64,000 nt of DNA from Cranoglanis bouderius (GCA_023630585.1 CM042568.1:3823016-3887015); one strand, 5' to 3'. Counted from the first letter of the stretch, positions 1-12,357 are shown. Program-made: numbers and translations. Notes: generated by a model not told the origin, from the letters alone.

Positions 1-310
1 GTCAGCGGCACTGTGAGTTACACTGAACGTGAGACATCGTGAAGCAGGGTGGCTCCCTTAATAAAACACGGGGCGCATAAAGTACACAAATAAATAAATA
101 AATAAATAATAAATATAAAAGTGAAGGCAGAGTGAGGCCTCTTGGTGGGGCGCTTGTGAGGAAGACGCATTCCTGAGGCAAACTTTACACTCACACGTAC
201 ACACAACGTTTGAGAAAAAGCTCTAGAGGAATTCAGCATCTCTCTACTACCAGCTCTGTCCTTCTCCGTAACTCCACTTCCTCCTCATTTACTGCCACTA
301 ATAAGAGAAC

Positions 311-472
311 TTACACCACAGTGCTGGCCAGTTCTGCATTCTGATTGGTCAGGAGGTGTTGATTAGTTTTCTATAACAGCAGCTCTGACTGTAGTGCAGC
401 TGCACATCACAGCTTTATATTAATATTACTGCACTCGCTCTAATACGCCTTACCGTTTCCATAGTAACAACT
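311..472 (+). repeat. Interspersed repeat, 'ctgattggtcag' family, copy 1
   Basis: The segment contains ctgattggtcaggaggtg, a ttctataacagcagctctga block, gtagtgcagctgca and tttccatagtaacaac. The same blocks occur in the same order on the opposite strand at 40486-40627, and a short piece recurs at 11735-11765. It is a dispersed non-coding element, probably a non-autonomous DNA transposon. The ends are approximate. Confidence 0.6.
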
Positions 473-494
473 GACAAAAATCTTTCTTACAAAA

Positions 495-496
<2 letters not shown>

Positions 497-527
<31 letters not shown>

Positions 528-603
528 TCCTTCTTTTTTCGTTCTTTTTCCCTTTTTATTTATTTATTCTTTTATTTGAGGAGATACTGTATAGACCTAT
601 CTT

Positions 604-700
<97 letters not shown>

Positions 701-1146
701 TATTTCTTTCTTTCTTTCTTTTCCCATATTTATTTATTTATTTGTTTGTTTGTTTGTTTGTTTATTTGAGGACATACTGTATAGGCCTATCTTTCTTTCA
801 TAGATCTTCTATTTCTTCTGTCTTTCTTAATTCTTTCTTTCTGTCTTTGCCCCTTTTATTTATTTATTTATCTATCTGTTTGTTTGTTTATTTATTTATT
901 TATTTATTATTAGATTTGAACTATCTTCTATTTCTTCTATCTTTCTTTACATCCTTCTGTCCTTTGCTTCTTTCTTTCTTTCTTTCTTTCTTTATTTATT
1001 TATTTCACTCCTTTTACCTTTTTTTGGACTGATTGGGTTGTTCATAGTTAGTTCCCACCCCTCCTCCCTTAAACCCCGCCCCCTTTTTATGTCCTCCATC
1101 TCTTTCTTTTCTTTTCTTTTCTTTTCTTTTCTTTCTTTCTTGCTTC

Positions 1147-1182
<36 letters not shown>

Positions 1183-1194
1183 TATTTATTTATT
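497..1194. repeat. Microsatellite cluster (CTTT)n, (AT)n, (TTTG)n, (TTTA)n
   Basis: Long tetranucleotide tracts (about 497-530, 960-1010 and 1108-1194) surround an AT dinucleotide tract at about 611-698. Open frames here are low-complexity (poly-IY, poly-LS) and are not genes. Confidence 0.95.
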
Positions 1195-1799
1195 TTCAAG
1201 TATATTTAGAATAACTGGTCAGTAGCTTGATAACATTTTGAATAAATGATACGATACGGCATCAGCCGTCACGCTGGACTTAGTGAAAGTCTTCCCCTTG
1301 GTGGTGGTGATGGAGGAGGAAACTGAGGTAACTCGGGTGATTATGTTTGTCCTGATGTGTGACGTGGTTGTGAGGGAAGGCAGTGACTCAGTGAACAGCA
1401 CCCTTTAGCCAGAGAGCTATAGCTGGTCCTGTGAGAGTGATGAGAGACATCATGTTGGTTTAGGAGCAGACTCCATGTGTTCCAGCTACAAAACAGAATT
1501 TAACAAGTGAATATATCTGTATAGTGATTGATCTAAAGCTAATATGTGTATATACATTATAACTCGTTTAAAGGTAAGAAGTGTGGCTGTGTTTACTGCT
1601 GATGCTGTGAGCAGCCATGTTGATTTGATGCCACTTGCTGAACTCTGGGTTGAGAACGCCATTATGAGCTGTAGTCGAGTGCAGCATAAACACACATGAC
1701 TGAAAACTTCACATCCATCTTTACTGTTTGAAAAACGTCTGAGACAATCGCCGAAAGCCGGTAATTTTGGCTCGGGGCACATCTGGTTCCATAACTGTG

Positions 1800-1804
<5 letters not shown>

Positions 1805-1884
<80 letters not shown>
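1805..1884. repeat. (GT)40 microsatellite
   Basis: An uninterrupted dinucleotide tract of about 80 bp. It is likely to be polymorphic and able to form Z-DNA. Confidence 0.97.
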
Positions 1885-1885
<1 letters not shown>

Positions 1886-2186
1886 GACAGCAGAAGGCAT
1901 GTAATTTGGTAACACTGCAGAGAGCAGCTCGAGTTTCATATAAAAGCAGCTGAAGTAGAGGCTCGGAGGCTCTGATTAAAAAGCTCCTATCAGGTGTTTA
2001 GCTGCACAAAGGAATGTTTGTTTTTTTCTTTTCCAGATGGACGGATTCTATCACTCTCTTCTCTTCACTCATCCTCACTCCTTCTGTTTTTTTAATATCT
2101 ATAGTTCTACTCGCACAAAACAGTGCATTCTTCTTTGAATAAAAATATTTTAACTCCTACCATTCACTCACTCTTCTATTTTTATT

Positions 2187-2465
2187 CATTTCTTTCTTTC
2201 TTTCTTTCTTTTTCTTTCTTTCTTTCTTTCTTTTTCTTTGTTTGTTTGTTTCTTTCTTTCTTTTTGCTTTCCCCCTCTCTCCACATCAACCCTCCCTTCT
2301 TTTCTCTCCTTTTTCCTTTTCACCTTTTTCTTTGGACTGATTGGATTGATCTTGATCAGTTCCTGCCCCCTTCTCCTAATCCCCGCCCCCTTGTTCACGT
2401 TCCTCTTCATTATTCGGCAACCCCACCATGCCCCCTCATCCTTGTGAGGAGTCCAAGCACGCGTG

Positions 2466-2524
<59 letters not shown>

Positions 2525-2723
2525 TTGTGCCTTTGTGTTTAAAGGGACCAAAAAAACCTGAGTACACTGTGTGCTTAATGTCCTGTGTTTAACATGCTGA
2601 GACTGTGGAGGAAGACAGTTACGTGAGTCTCTCATGCTGGGCTGACGGTAGGAGGAGGTAAGAAATGTGGGATCTTTCCCCCCCTAGGAGGGGTGGTAAG
2701 AGTGAGGAATGTGGGAGGGGGTA

Positions 2724-2780
<57 letters not shown>

Positions 2781-2921
2781 GAACAGGGGCAAGAAGCAGA
2801 AAGAGGAAGACGTGATGCAGGAATGTAACAGCGTTGGAGGAGTAAGCTTTGGACAAACCTGGACTCGTGCATGTACGTATGCCTGAGCGTGTGTGTGTGT
2901 GTGTGTGTGTGTGGGGGGGGG
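2187..2921. repeat. Microsatellite cluster (CTTT)n, (CA)n, (GA)n, (GT)n-G-run
   Basis: Tetranucleotide tracts lie at 2190-2245, (CA)n at 2469-2521, (GA)n at 2727-2776, and (GT)n ending in a run of nine or so G at 2891-2921. Confidence 0.93.
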
Positions 2922-4231
2922 GTGTGTTAGTAATCCTCAGTGTGAACAGGCAGCCTTTATCATTCAGGACTGGTATTCGGAGCTCCTCACACCTTTGGAC
3001 ACACAGGTACTCAGCAGTGCTTGTGTCTGCGTCACCAGCTGTAACATCTACAGCGTCTTCCTTTATAACTCTGTTTTAGCTTGTCAGCGTGTGGTTCAGT
3101 GTCCTGTGAGTTTCACCGTCATCTCTTGACCTTGATGCTGTTTTCTGTGGTTTTGTAACTCAGAAGGCCAGAGGAGTAGGTGGTGAATCACATGATTTTG
3201 TGAAATGCTTGGGTCAACCGTGGGAGAGCTGTGGACTTTGATTAACTTGGTACTGAAGTCTGAGAGTGAGAGGAGTTTTTAAACAACTCAGCACTTTAAG
3301 ACTGAAGTTATAGGATATCTTTTTTTTTAACTATTGTTTGTTACAGTCTGATGTTACTTATTTGTGTAGATAAAATTGCTTGAGATTTGCTGTGTCTGTC
3401 ACCGTCACCTTGTTGAATTATGTGAAGCACAGAGTAATAAAAATCAGGATTGTAGTGTGTATATAACATTGAATTGCTTTGGATGTGATTTACATCTTAT
3501 ATCTTTCTATCAACCGTCTTAAATTAAGGGTTTGTGAGTGTGGACATTGTACATGGTACAAGGTACAGGTCATATACAAGTTGCTTGTATGAGACGATGA
3601 AAGCAAGAACCTTTCCGTGAAACTATATGTCCATGACAATGTTGTTATTTCTCTTATTAACATATTTTTTTTGTTATTAAGTATCCTTTATTTTCTGCTG
3701 TAACATCCATGAGATCATGCAAACTAAGAATTTTATTGTACAAGGATGTTTGTGCATATGAATGAGTTTTTAATATGTTTTGAATCTTGAATGTGAACAA
3801 ACAAAGAAAGAACAAAGAAATGTAACAGAAATACTGGACAACTGATTCCAGCTCAGTTTAGTTCTGGCCACCATTTTGTAAGATATGAAAATCAAACCCT
3901 CTTAGGCCATTTAGAAGTCTCAGGATCGCCACGTTTCGCGATATGAACCTTAAATCTAACCTAACTTAATCTGGGGTCCAGGCAAGAACTCAAAGTTTAT
4001 TACTGCAATGTGTATCATTATTAGTTGATGTCTTGTGGGTGAGAATGTTTAATATTTGTAAGGAACAAGGCAGGTTGTTTGTTCTTTTAAAGGGTGAACG
4101 AAATCTGATCATTGGTCTGCAGAGTGTATGGATGACTGTGGTGTGGTCAGAACGTTTCCTCTATTTGTCTGTCTCTAAGTGTGTTTAACCCAGCTGACCT
4201 CTTGAAGCGCTACATCTCTTCTCTCCCCCAG

Positions 4232-5320
4232 CTCCTCCTTTGCAGCCCCCGATCGCAACCCTGGACAAATTCTCACCTAAACGAAGCCAGGGCAGCACAG
4301 TCATCCTTGGAAGATCCAACCGCACCACATCCGTCACCTCCAGCCCCGAGCATAGTGATCACGCTCTTTCAGCCAGCAGTGACTCTGGTCTCTCGAGTGC
4401 TTCCCTTTGGACTGAGCGCTGCCCTGTGTCTGGTGGAAAGTCTGCTGGTCCCAGTGAGCAAGAGAAGGCAGACCTGAATCGCCTTCTGACTGGATTTGGG
4501 CTCGATGAGCCTCGGACAGATGACGGAATGGAGCTGACCTCAGCCTCTCAGAGAGTCCTCCATCACCCAGTGCAGGTCCACATAAACGGCAACTCTAGGC
4601 CAAAAGAGCGAGAAACTGACATCCTGGATGACGAGGTCCTGATGTCGGGCCATGACCTGCGCAGTGTGGACAGTCTGGGGACTCTCTCATCATCATACCA
4701 CAAGAGCAGTCAAAACTCTCTGCTCTCTGATGGCTTCTGCAGCCCTGGCGTGATTGAAGATGTCCCACATCATGGCCCAGCAGCCATGGAAGAATATGAG
4801 CGAGCATACACTGAGACTCGGAGAAACTGCCTTGCCAAGAGAACTGTCTCTGTTCCCGTCACCACCCCTTCCAGCACAGCTTCCAGGGGGCAGCAATTCC
4901 AGCAAGGAAACTACTCCACTCAGACCTGGGTCCGCCAGCAGCAAATGGTAGCGGCCCCACACTACTCCTACCTGCCCGAGGAAAGTGGCGTGGAGGAGCA
5001 CTTCCATGGGGACAAGCAAGAGATTTCATCCAAAGTGATCCTTAGTGATCAAAACCACGCTGCTCTGAACCCAAAGGTATCTCCAAGCCAGGAGAGCAAA
5101 AAACATCATGATGAGGAGTTTAACTCCCTCACAGTGGACATTGACAACTCCATCGACCAGCTTAACCAGTTGATCCTGGACTTGGACCCTACATTTGTGC
5201 CCATCCCAACACGGACCAATTCGGTTAAAAGAAATGGAGGTCCTACGGCTATGACTACTATGTGTAACAACAAGGGCTTGACACTCAGACTCAATGAGAA
5301 CAACAGGAATCAGCAGACAG
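4232..5320 (+). CDS. tns3: tns3 large middle exon (disordered region)
   Basis: The exon is 1089 nt, phase 1 at both ends (two nt complete a codon, one nt is left over). The acceptor is at 4229-4231 and the donor gtaaga at 5321. The reading frame is fully open. It encodes the tensin disordered region: SPEHSDHALSASSDSG, a second serine-rich segment near DILDDE (about residue 130), SVDSLGTLSSS, HKSSQNSLLSDGF and STQTWVRQQQMV. Near the end lies a predicted amphipathic helix, SIDQLNQLILDLDPTF (about residues 310-326). From memory this matches the talin-binding LD-like helix of human TNS3. A one-exon middle region of this size is typical of tensins. An alternative acceptor at 4243-4245 (ttgcag) also exists but would change the phase. 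Confidence 0.93.
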
Positions 5321-5422
5321 GTAAGACGAAGAAAACATTTTAAATGCTTTAAGATCCGATTTTGGCTTCTGGGTTGGATTCAGTTACTGAAATGGGAAGT
5401 TGAATAGTCCCAACATTTAAAC

Positions 5423-5580
5423 ACAACCTAAGAGTCAAAATCCAGTATGCCAAATCCTTGCACTCTTTCTGGTGGTGGGTTTTGGTGGTGGTGCGACAAC
5501 CTACGAATCAAAATCCAATGTAACTACATCTGGTAAACATTTCTGTACTCTTTCTGGTGGTGGGTTTGGTGGTGGTGCTG
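5423..5580 (+). repeat. Tandem duplication of about 75-85 bp in intron
   Basis: Two adjacent units (5423-5495 and 5496-5580) share acaacctaaga/cgaatcaaaatcca and ctctttctggtggtgggt followed by ttggtggtggtgc. They differ by a short internal insertion. The duplication is intronic and has no coding support. Confidence 0.75.
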
Positions 5581-6494
5581 TTTTTGAACATTTTGAAGCA
5601 ATGAGCTTGATGGAGGAAAGACCTCAGAATATGTCTATGAGGGGAAAAAAATCAACATTCATATAATATTAGTGAAAGATACTGTATGATAGTTTCTTAA
5701 ATCTGGTGGGAACTCTTGGGGATATGTCAAGGAAGTTCGGAAGTATGGAAGGAAGAAAGGAAAGAAGTAACTATAGTGGTCTTTGCTGGCAATGTACTAG
5801 CTTTTGTTCACACATGAGCCCTCCTGATAATTCAGTGAGAATTGCTCTTGGTAATAATCTTGGTCCTAGGCTTGTATTCACACATAAGCAATAAGGTCCC
5901 TGTTTTACGAGAGCTTAAATAAAAAGCGGCAATGGAAATGGATGATCTTTAGTTAATTCCCCATTGATCCATCAAGCAGCTATGTGGTACCAGTCCACTG
6001 TACACATTTTCAGTGTTAATACTGCACATTTTACTGGGTTTGTGACCAACATTTAAAATGTTTTGCAGTTATAGTATCACCTACCTGTTGCAGAAAAGTG
6101 TGACGTCTTGGCAAAAAGCAAGACAGAACGTGGAATAAAGGCATCTATTAATGTGTATAGGGACCATTTTGGCACTTTTCATGGTTAACACCATTGTGCA
6201 AACAGCATGGTTAAAAGAATTCCAAGCAGTTTTCACACAATTGGGAAATCAGAGCTCCTGGCAGAATCTTAGATATGTGACAAGGTTTAGCTGTTTGGAC
6301 TTGCCTTTACTCAGGTATCTGCTTCTTGGAGATCTTTAGCATGTTCACTCTTATCAGCTCCTATTGAGGACAGTCTTTAAGCCCTCATGGGCTACAGAAT
6401 GGACATAATCCTTATTTTCTAAGATCTGACTTATTTACGTTCAAGTGTTTTCATGACAGAGGTAAAAACATATTTCAGAAATTTGGTTCTGGTA
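5581..6494 (+). other. tns3 intron, nothing recognised
   Basis: About 900 bp of ordinary AT-rich intron. Short open frames here have no recognisable similarity. No RNA gene or repeat was identified. Confidence 0.6.
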
Positions 6495-6717
6495 CACTCT
6501 AAAAAACTTTGGGTTAACAACAACAACCCAAATTGGGTTATATAGGACAAAACACATTTTGGGCTAAACTAACCCATCAAGTTGGGTTGTTAATTTGAAC
6601 CCAGCAAATGGGTTGTTTTTCAACCCAAAGGATGGTTTAATTTTTACAAAAACTCTGGGGTAATTTTATTTCATAAATGCATTAATATGGGTTAATATTT
6701 CACACACACACACACAC

Positions 6718-6801
<84 letters not shown>

Positions 6802-7601
6802 CTATATTACTATATTACTATATATTACTGTTTTTCTGCCACAATAATGCACGTGCAACTGCAGTTAAATAACTGTGATGGGGATGGGAAACTTTGATTG
6901 TTTATGTGGACACAAGAAGGTGTTCAGAAATGTATTGTTAGAGCTGCTAAAGTGGTGTATGTAATGGACAAAAATCTTATATTAATAATCTGAAAAAGCA
7001 AGAAATGCACGTTTACATGACATTAATCACGTGGCATGTAAACACCTTCAGCTTAATTGATTACAACATATTATGTTTGCTTCACAGGTGTTTATATATA
7101 GACTCTGAAGTAAATGACTCAATTAAGTAATATATTTAAGATGAAAACATCAGATTTTTATCAAAGGAAACTTTTAAAACATCCAAAAAACTGAATAACC
7201 AACTTACAATCCAGTGAGCATTACAAACAAGTATGACGAAGATAGCGGTGCATTTAATGTCATGTAAACTGGACTGTCATTGCACATTTTTGCTTTTTCT
7301 AGTGTACAGTAATGGTTTTATGGATAAATATGTTGATACGAACCTTATTTCTCCAACTAAATCTAACAGTCTGTCCGTGTGAAAAACGCTACCTCCACCT
7401 GAGGCGAATTCAAACAGCCCACGCCGAGTTGATTTGACCCAAGGAGCTGGGCTGATGCATCAGGGTGGGGGAGGGGTGCATGGATTCAACTGTCAGTGAG
7501 AATGACCCAGCCACTAACCTAGCGGTTGGGTTATACAAAACTACCCAAGACTGTGTACCCAGCGTTTGGGTAGAAAAAATAACCCATCATTTTTTAAAGT
7601 G
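6495..7601. mobile_element. Non-autonomous DNA transposon, TA-flanked, 1.1 kb
   Basis: The left end reads CACTCTAAAAAA directly after TA (6493-6494). The right end is its inverted partner TTTTTTAAAGTG followed by TA (7602-7603). Both subterminal regions are packed with the motif gggtt/aaccc in both orientations (6510-6640 and 7500-7590), as in several fish DNA-transposon families. No transposase frame is present. An (AT)n tract (about 6720-6800) has expanded inside it. The superfamily is uncertain. Confidence 0.7.
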
Positions 7602-7921
7602 TAGTGAAGGAGCACTGGCTATCCATATTGAACCGCAGTAGATGATGATTATTTCCTTTAAAAGGCACAGAAACATTAGAAGCATAATCCAGGAACTTTG
7701 TAGCTTGGATAGAATTTAGAGCAACAGGTCACATTTGTTCCCTTGAGGGTATAAAGGAGAGATTTGACAAAAGAGCTTATAAGATGTCCTAGGAATTCTT
7801 TTGAAGTGAAAAGCCGATTCTACTGTACAAGCAAGAAATGAAGACAAAAAAAAATGGAGAAGACAAAAATGAAAGATGTAAAGGAGTCGAGAAAATGGCG
7901 GGATCTTAAGGATGGGGTTTT

Positions 7922-8293
7922 GTGATATTGATCAAAGGCAAAACATGGACTTTTGTATTAGCACACTATACTAGTTATCAGCTCGCATTATCTTGGCATG
8001 TTTACAAAATGGTAGCCTTGAATGCTGACTGTTTATCCAGCTGCTCGGGTGCAGAGGCATTGTGGGAGTCTCCTGTAGACTCGGACACACACCAAGAGCA
8101 AGACTCCGCTTTGGAATGTGAGAAATGTTCATGGACAATTAGAGACAGTAAAAGCTTTAATCGGATTGTTCACACCTTAACAGCAGAAATAGTCACACAG
8201 GTTGGAGTTACAGGATGTCAAAAGTCAATAAAATTTCAAGGTGAAAATGAAGATTTATCTGATGAGGCGATTTTACAAGGATATTTGAGCTGA
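7922..8293 (+). other. Unidentified 123-codon open frame in intron
   Basis: An intact frame of unknown origin lies in the tns3 intron. Its inner part (from about residue 30, MVALNADCLSSCSG) looks like real low-bias protein: two Cys pairs (ECEKCSW region) and a charged C-terminus ending near DLSDEAIL. A 40-bp stretch at 8005-8046 resembles 59102-59139 (MALNADCLDSC), with a difference of one codon. It could be an ORF fragment of a dispersed element or an exapted exon. It is not part of tensin, and I cannot name it. Confidence 0.3.
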
Positions 8294-8344
8294 AACTTTT
8301 TAAACCATTTTCAGGTTCTTCAAGGATTTGGACTTGTGGTTAGA

Positions 8345-8702
8345 CTGTAACAAAAACATTAAGATTTCAGTACTTTTTGTGGTCACACTGTAACTTAACA
8401 AAAAGTTACTTAAAAAACAAAAAAACTTAAAAAAAAAAAAAAAGAAGCAAAAAACAAACAAACAAACAAACAAACAAACAAACAAACAAAAAGTTAGACA
8501 AGATAGGCTCCAGGCTCCCCGCAACCCTGTGTAGGATAAGACGTACAGAAAATGGATGGATGGACGGAAGTTAGACAAAAACATTAGTTTCAGTACTCTT
8601 TCTGGTTATGCCATAACTTAAATAAAAACAAAACAAAGCAAAATTAAGTTAAACAAAAATGTTATGGTTTCAGTGCTCTTTCTGGTTACACTGTAACTTA
8701 AA
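8345..8702 (+). repeat. Three diverged copies of a 50-bp unit
   Basis: The unit caaaaacatta.. ttcagtact.tttctggtta..c.gtaactta occurs at about 8345-8400, 8572-8625 and 8648-8702. The spacer between units 1 and 2 contains an (AAAC)n tract and a small retroposed insert (8502-8567). Confidence 0.7.
8491..8578 (+). mobile_element. 5'-truncated SINE tail with 11-bp target-site duplication
   Basis: A 66-bp insert (8502-8567) carries the 3' end of the SINE family seen elsewhere in the window: ggctccaggctcccc, then ggataagacgtacagaaaatg and an (ATGG)n tail. It is flanked by perfect 11-bp copies of aagttagacaa (8491-8501 and 8568-8578). This is the signature of target-primed retroposition. Confidence 0.8.
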
Positions 8703-9910
8703 GGGAAAAAAAATATGTTGGAAACATTTCTGCTATGTTAAATGTTACAGTACAATAGTGTACGACCTTAAGTATAAATTTAACAAATAATACAATTACC
8801 AATTAAATGTCGTGCCACATAAAAATCAGTTTCTTGCGCGTGTTGAACTTGGTGAATAAATCATTCTGATCATTCTAAAAACTGACTGCAAGTTCTAGAA
8901 ACCAAACCCTGCGTTTAGCTGGTAAAACGATCAACTCACCTAAAATCTTTAGCTGGAGATCTCACTACACTCGAGAACCCTAACGAGGTCTTGAGTTTGT
9001 TCCTCCATGGGAACATTTTACGGTTCTATTTGGCACCTGTACATTATTGGGATTATTAACCATCCAAAGAACTGTTAAGGAATTTAAAACGTTAGAGTTG
9101 ATGTCAGTATCTGAGAGAGTTTAGACAGTTACTGGATCAGCTATTGGATTTGTATTTGAGTAGATGCATGGTGGGAATGTGGTCTGTTTATTCTGTGCAC
9201 TAAAGATCAGACACAGAAGTGGAGCACATCTGACTCGATAAGATCAGCACGTAGACTTTAGGAAGGAGATCAGACGAATTTCACCATCCGTCTGAAGAGA
9301 TGAAGCTCGTCTCCAGGCTGCGGCATCCCCACGTCGAATGAATTATGACTTGTTTTGACATGGAAGTGATGATTCACTCGGAGTAGAAAAGCAGGATTTA
9401 GAGCACAGAGCGTAAAAGACGGGATCAGAGGCAATGCGCTTGCGAGAGACTGGAATTTCCAGGAGAGGAACAGAAGTAGCCCGAGGATCTGCATTCTCTG
9501 CTCCTGACAGACAGCCAGCAGCCCGAAGACACAAAATAACATGCGTGAAATGATCATGTGCAGCCCCAACATGCCAGCAAACTCCAGAGCCAAACATATG
9601 TATGGCTTATGTATATAAAAGAAAGAAAAACTGTAGCGATATAATAATTTTTTGCAAACATTAAAACAGGCGTAAAAGTAAAACACACCAGAAAGTGGAG
9701 ACATGCTACAAATCACACCTGAGTTACAGGTTGCTTGGAGTTTGGAATTTTTAGATTCGTCACCGTCAGTGAATCAAGTGATTCACACACAATAAAGTGA
9801 GTAAATGGGGACTGATTCAGAACTGATTCATTATAATTATTTACACAAGCATTTAATTGCTTCAGAGACAGTGGAGTCTAAAAATATATAAAATTATTTT
9901 CTTAACATCC

Positions 9911-9913
<3 letters not shown>
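8703..9913 (+). other. tns3 intron, nothing recognised
   Basis: About 1.2 kb without supported features. A 148-codon open frame on the - strand (9270-9716) has no recognisable family, no start context and lies inside the intron. I treat it as chance. Confidence 0.55.
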
Positions 9914-9941
<28 letters not shown>

Positions 9942-9957
9942 GTTATTATTATTATTA

Positions 9958-10012
<55 letters not shown>
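9914..10012. repeat. (TTA)n trinucleotide microsatellite
   Basis: About 100 bp of TTA repeats with two interruptions (ttg). A shorter (AT)n tract follows at 10118-10146. Confidence 0.95.
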
Positions 10013-10013
<1 letters not shown>

Positions 10014-10116
10014 TATGTAAGCACATAAAAAATGCAGGAAAAAAATACACCGCTAAAAACAGCAGCCTTTCACACAAAAAAACACTTACATTACAAAAAT
10101 AATAAAATATAATAAA

Positions 10117-10149
<33 letters not shown>

Positions 10150-10152
<3 letters not shown>

Positions 10153-11476
10153 CAATCCTAACAAAAATACAATCAAAAGTCTATTTATATGTAAACATTT
10201 TTTTTTTTTTTTAATTCCAGTTAAAATATATTTTTCAATTCCAATCTTTCATTTATTGGTTGTTAAAGGATTGGATCAGTTTCATTATTTCTTTTCTCTG
10301 GTATCAAATCCACCATTTTTTTTTTTCATTCTACTGATCCTGGGTATTAAATCAGTGCAATTATTATTATTATTATTTTGTATATTTATTATTATAATTA
10401 TTTTATTCTGGGAATTTATTTCCTTTCATATCTTTGGCTTTCGTAAGCAAACAAAAACAAACAGACGCGTAGCTGTAATGTATTACTTAACAATATTTAT
10501 TTATTTATTTGATTTATTTAACGTTGAATAATACTAAATAGTGTGTGTGTGTGAAAAAATCAAGCAATTAAACAACAAACATGTGCAAGTAAATATATAC
10601 ATATTTGATTATATCAAATATATTATCATTGAGTCCATCGTCACATTATTACAAATATATTGCTGGGAAAGAGAATCATCAGACTAATCTGAATTGAAAT
10701 CCATTGTGAAGTTTGGGTTCGTGTCGTTTTAGATAAAGTCAGTAGCGAAGTTCCTTTTTGAATGAACTTTCTTTTTTGTAAATGAATAAAGACACTCTGA
10801 GCTCCAGCGGTGCTGCATGCTGAGAGAAGGGGACGGGTAGTGAGAGGTGAGACTCATTAACTTTCCTCTATGAGATGATAATGAGCGAGCTATTCATTCC
10901 CCTACACACAGAGAGAGTGAAAGAGAGAAAGAGAGAGAGAGAGAGAGAGAGTTAGTTAGTTAGTGTTTGAGATGGTGATTGGCCCCTCGTGCTCCACATG
11001 CTCTCTCCTCCATATTAACATTCCACAGACAGGAATAGCTCTACAGCTCTACAGCTCTGTGAATGGTGGGGATTAACACTTCTATGCTAAATGACACTTC
11101 ACACTCCGAGCAGACGGGCAAACACACCTCTGTTTTCTCACAGTCCAGAGGTACAGCTCTGAATTTCTGGGCATTCTTTAAAAAGCTCTGATGCTTTATT
11201 GCTTATTATTCTTCATCTTAATTAGTCTTTTATACACTGCTTAAACTCTTCATGTGCTTTTCTTTACACTTACTGCATGTTTTTTTTTTTTTTTTCTTAC
11301 TACATTATTAACATTGTGACAGTTTGGGATTGAGAAAGGTTTCATCATAAGCTTGCAAATTTTAAAGCTTTTAGTACACTTGGTGGATTTATGTACAAAA
11401 TCCAGAAAACATGTACTGTACTTCTAATTTGCCAATATCCCTAGTGCAATAAAACATTAATAACATGTTATATGTA
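10150..11476 (+). other. tns3 intron, AT-rich, nothing recognised
   Basis: This contains T-runs, a short (TTA)n, and a (GA)n tract at 10918-10950. No exon or RNA gene is supported. Confidence 0.6.
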
Positions 11477-11613
11477 AGGAATAAAACATCTTGTGTTATG
11501 CTGTTATAGGAAAATAATCAACGACGGTATGCTATGATTAAACGGATTTACTGTGACCACTGAAACATTGATTATTTTCCTATAACAGCACAACACAATG
11601 TTTTATTCTTCTT
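11477..11613. repeat. Foldback (palindromic) element, copy 1
   Basis: The left arm aggaataaaacatcttgtg..gctgttataggaaaataatca is mirrored by gattattttcctataacagc..acaatgttttattctt. The arms are about 47 bp around a loop of about 40 bp. Related copies lie at 12358, 28996, 31557 and 38407. It is a non-autonomous foldback/MITE family able to form a long hairpin in the pre-mRNA. Confidence 0.85.
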
Positions 11614-12053
11614 AGACCGCATCATTTGGATATTTCTATTAATTAAAGAACAACACGTTGCACCTCGCACTCTTTTATCCATTTATAGTTATTTTTAATG
11701 AAATGTCAGCGCTGCAGTTACAGAAAATAAATCAGACCAATCAGAATCGTAAATTCAGCAGCACTGTGGTTATAAAGCATGTTATACAGCATACTGTATG
11801 CATGAAAGCTTCTACACACATACAGTACTATTCCAGTACGGCGTTATTGTCTATAATGTCCTTATGAACTGATATACATAATTAATCAGGCATTATGTAT
11901 TATGACGTTATAAGATCATGAGGGTTATGCATTTGATTATACATACTGTACTTATAAACAGTTATACAGGCTGAGCTAGGAGGTATTATGGATATTACAC
12001 TCCCTGACACACACACAGTAGTAGTAATGTGGAGTGTGGTTTTGCATCTTCAG

Positions 12054-12205
12054 TGGTCCCACCTGCTGGAGAGAGTTTGCGCACTCTGAGTCGTCAGGGC
12101 AGTGAAGTGGCCGAGCACTCGACGGTGTGTGTGCGGCCAGTGTGGGAAATGGAGCCGGAGTTTGGGGACAGACTTACATACACACACGGTGTAGCTCCAC
12201 CACAG
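12054..12205 (+). CDS. tns3: tns3 exon (linker)
   Basis: The exon is 152 nt. The acceptor catcttcag ends at 12053 and the donor gtaata is at 12206. The two-nt start completes the codon left by the 1089-nt exon (Val), and the exon ends in phase 0. The product (VVPPAGESLRTLSRQG near the start, LTYTHGVAPPQ at the end) is Ser/Pro-rich tensin linker and is not strongly conserved. Support comes from the phase fit and the position between conserved exons. Confidence 0.8.
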
Positions 12206-12357
12206 GTAATACACACACACATACACACCAATATACAATATACAGTATACACATGCACACTTATACATCATATTGTTTACCATATGTGTTTACTTTCACA
12301 TCTGTTTAGGACATGTTCACACATACCCAGGATTTGTGCAAAACTATATAATATGCC

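Larger units (their letters stand above)
1..4231 (+). other. tns3 intron, simple-repeat rich
   Basis: No exon could be supported here. The stretch ends at a good acceptor (pyrimidines then cag at 4229-4231). It is largely (CTTT)n, (AT)n, (TTTG)n, (GT)n, (CA)n and (GA)n tracts in the first 2.9 kb, with unremarkable AT-rich sequence from about 3100 to 4150. Upstream tns3 exons for the C2 domain are not visible. Confidence 0.7.

Noticed and set aside
2944..3006. Possible extra tns3 exon between ctcag and gtactc
   Set aside because: Flanked by plausible splice dinucleotides, but none of its three frames resembles tensin. The region is surrounded by microsatellites, and no phase-consistent neighbour was found.
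9270..9716. 148-codon minus-strand open frame
   Set aside because: Intronic, rich in Phe/Leu/Cys as expected from random AT-rich DNA, no recognisable domain.
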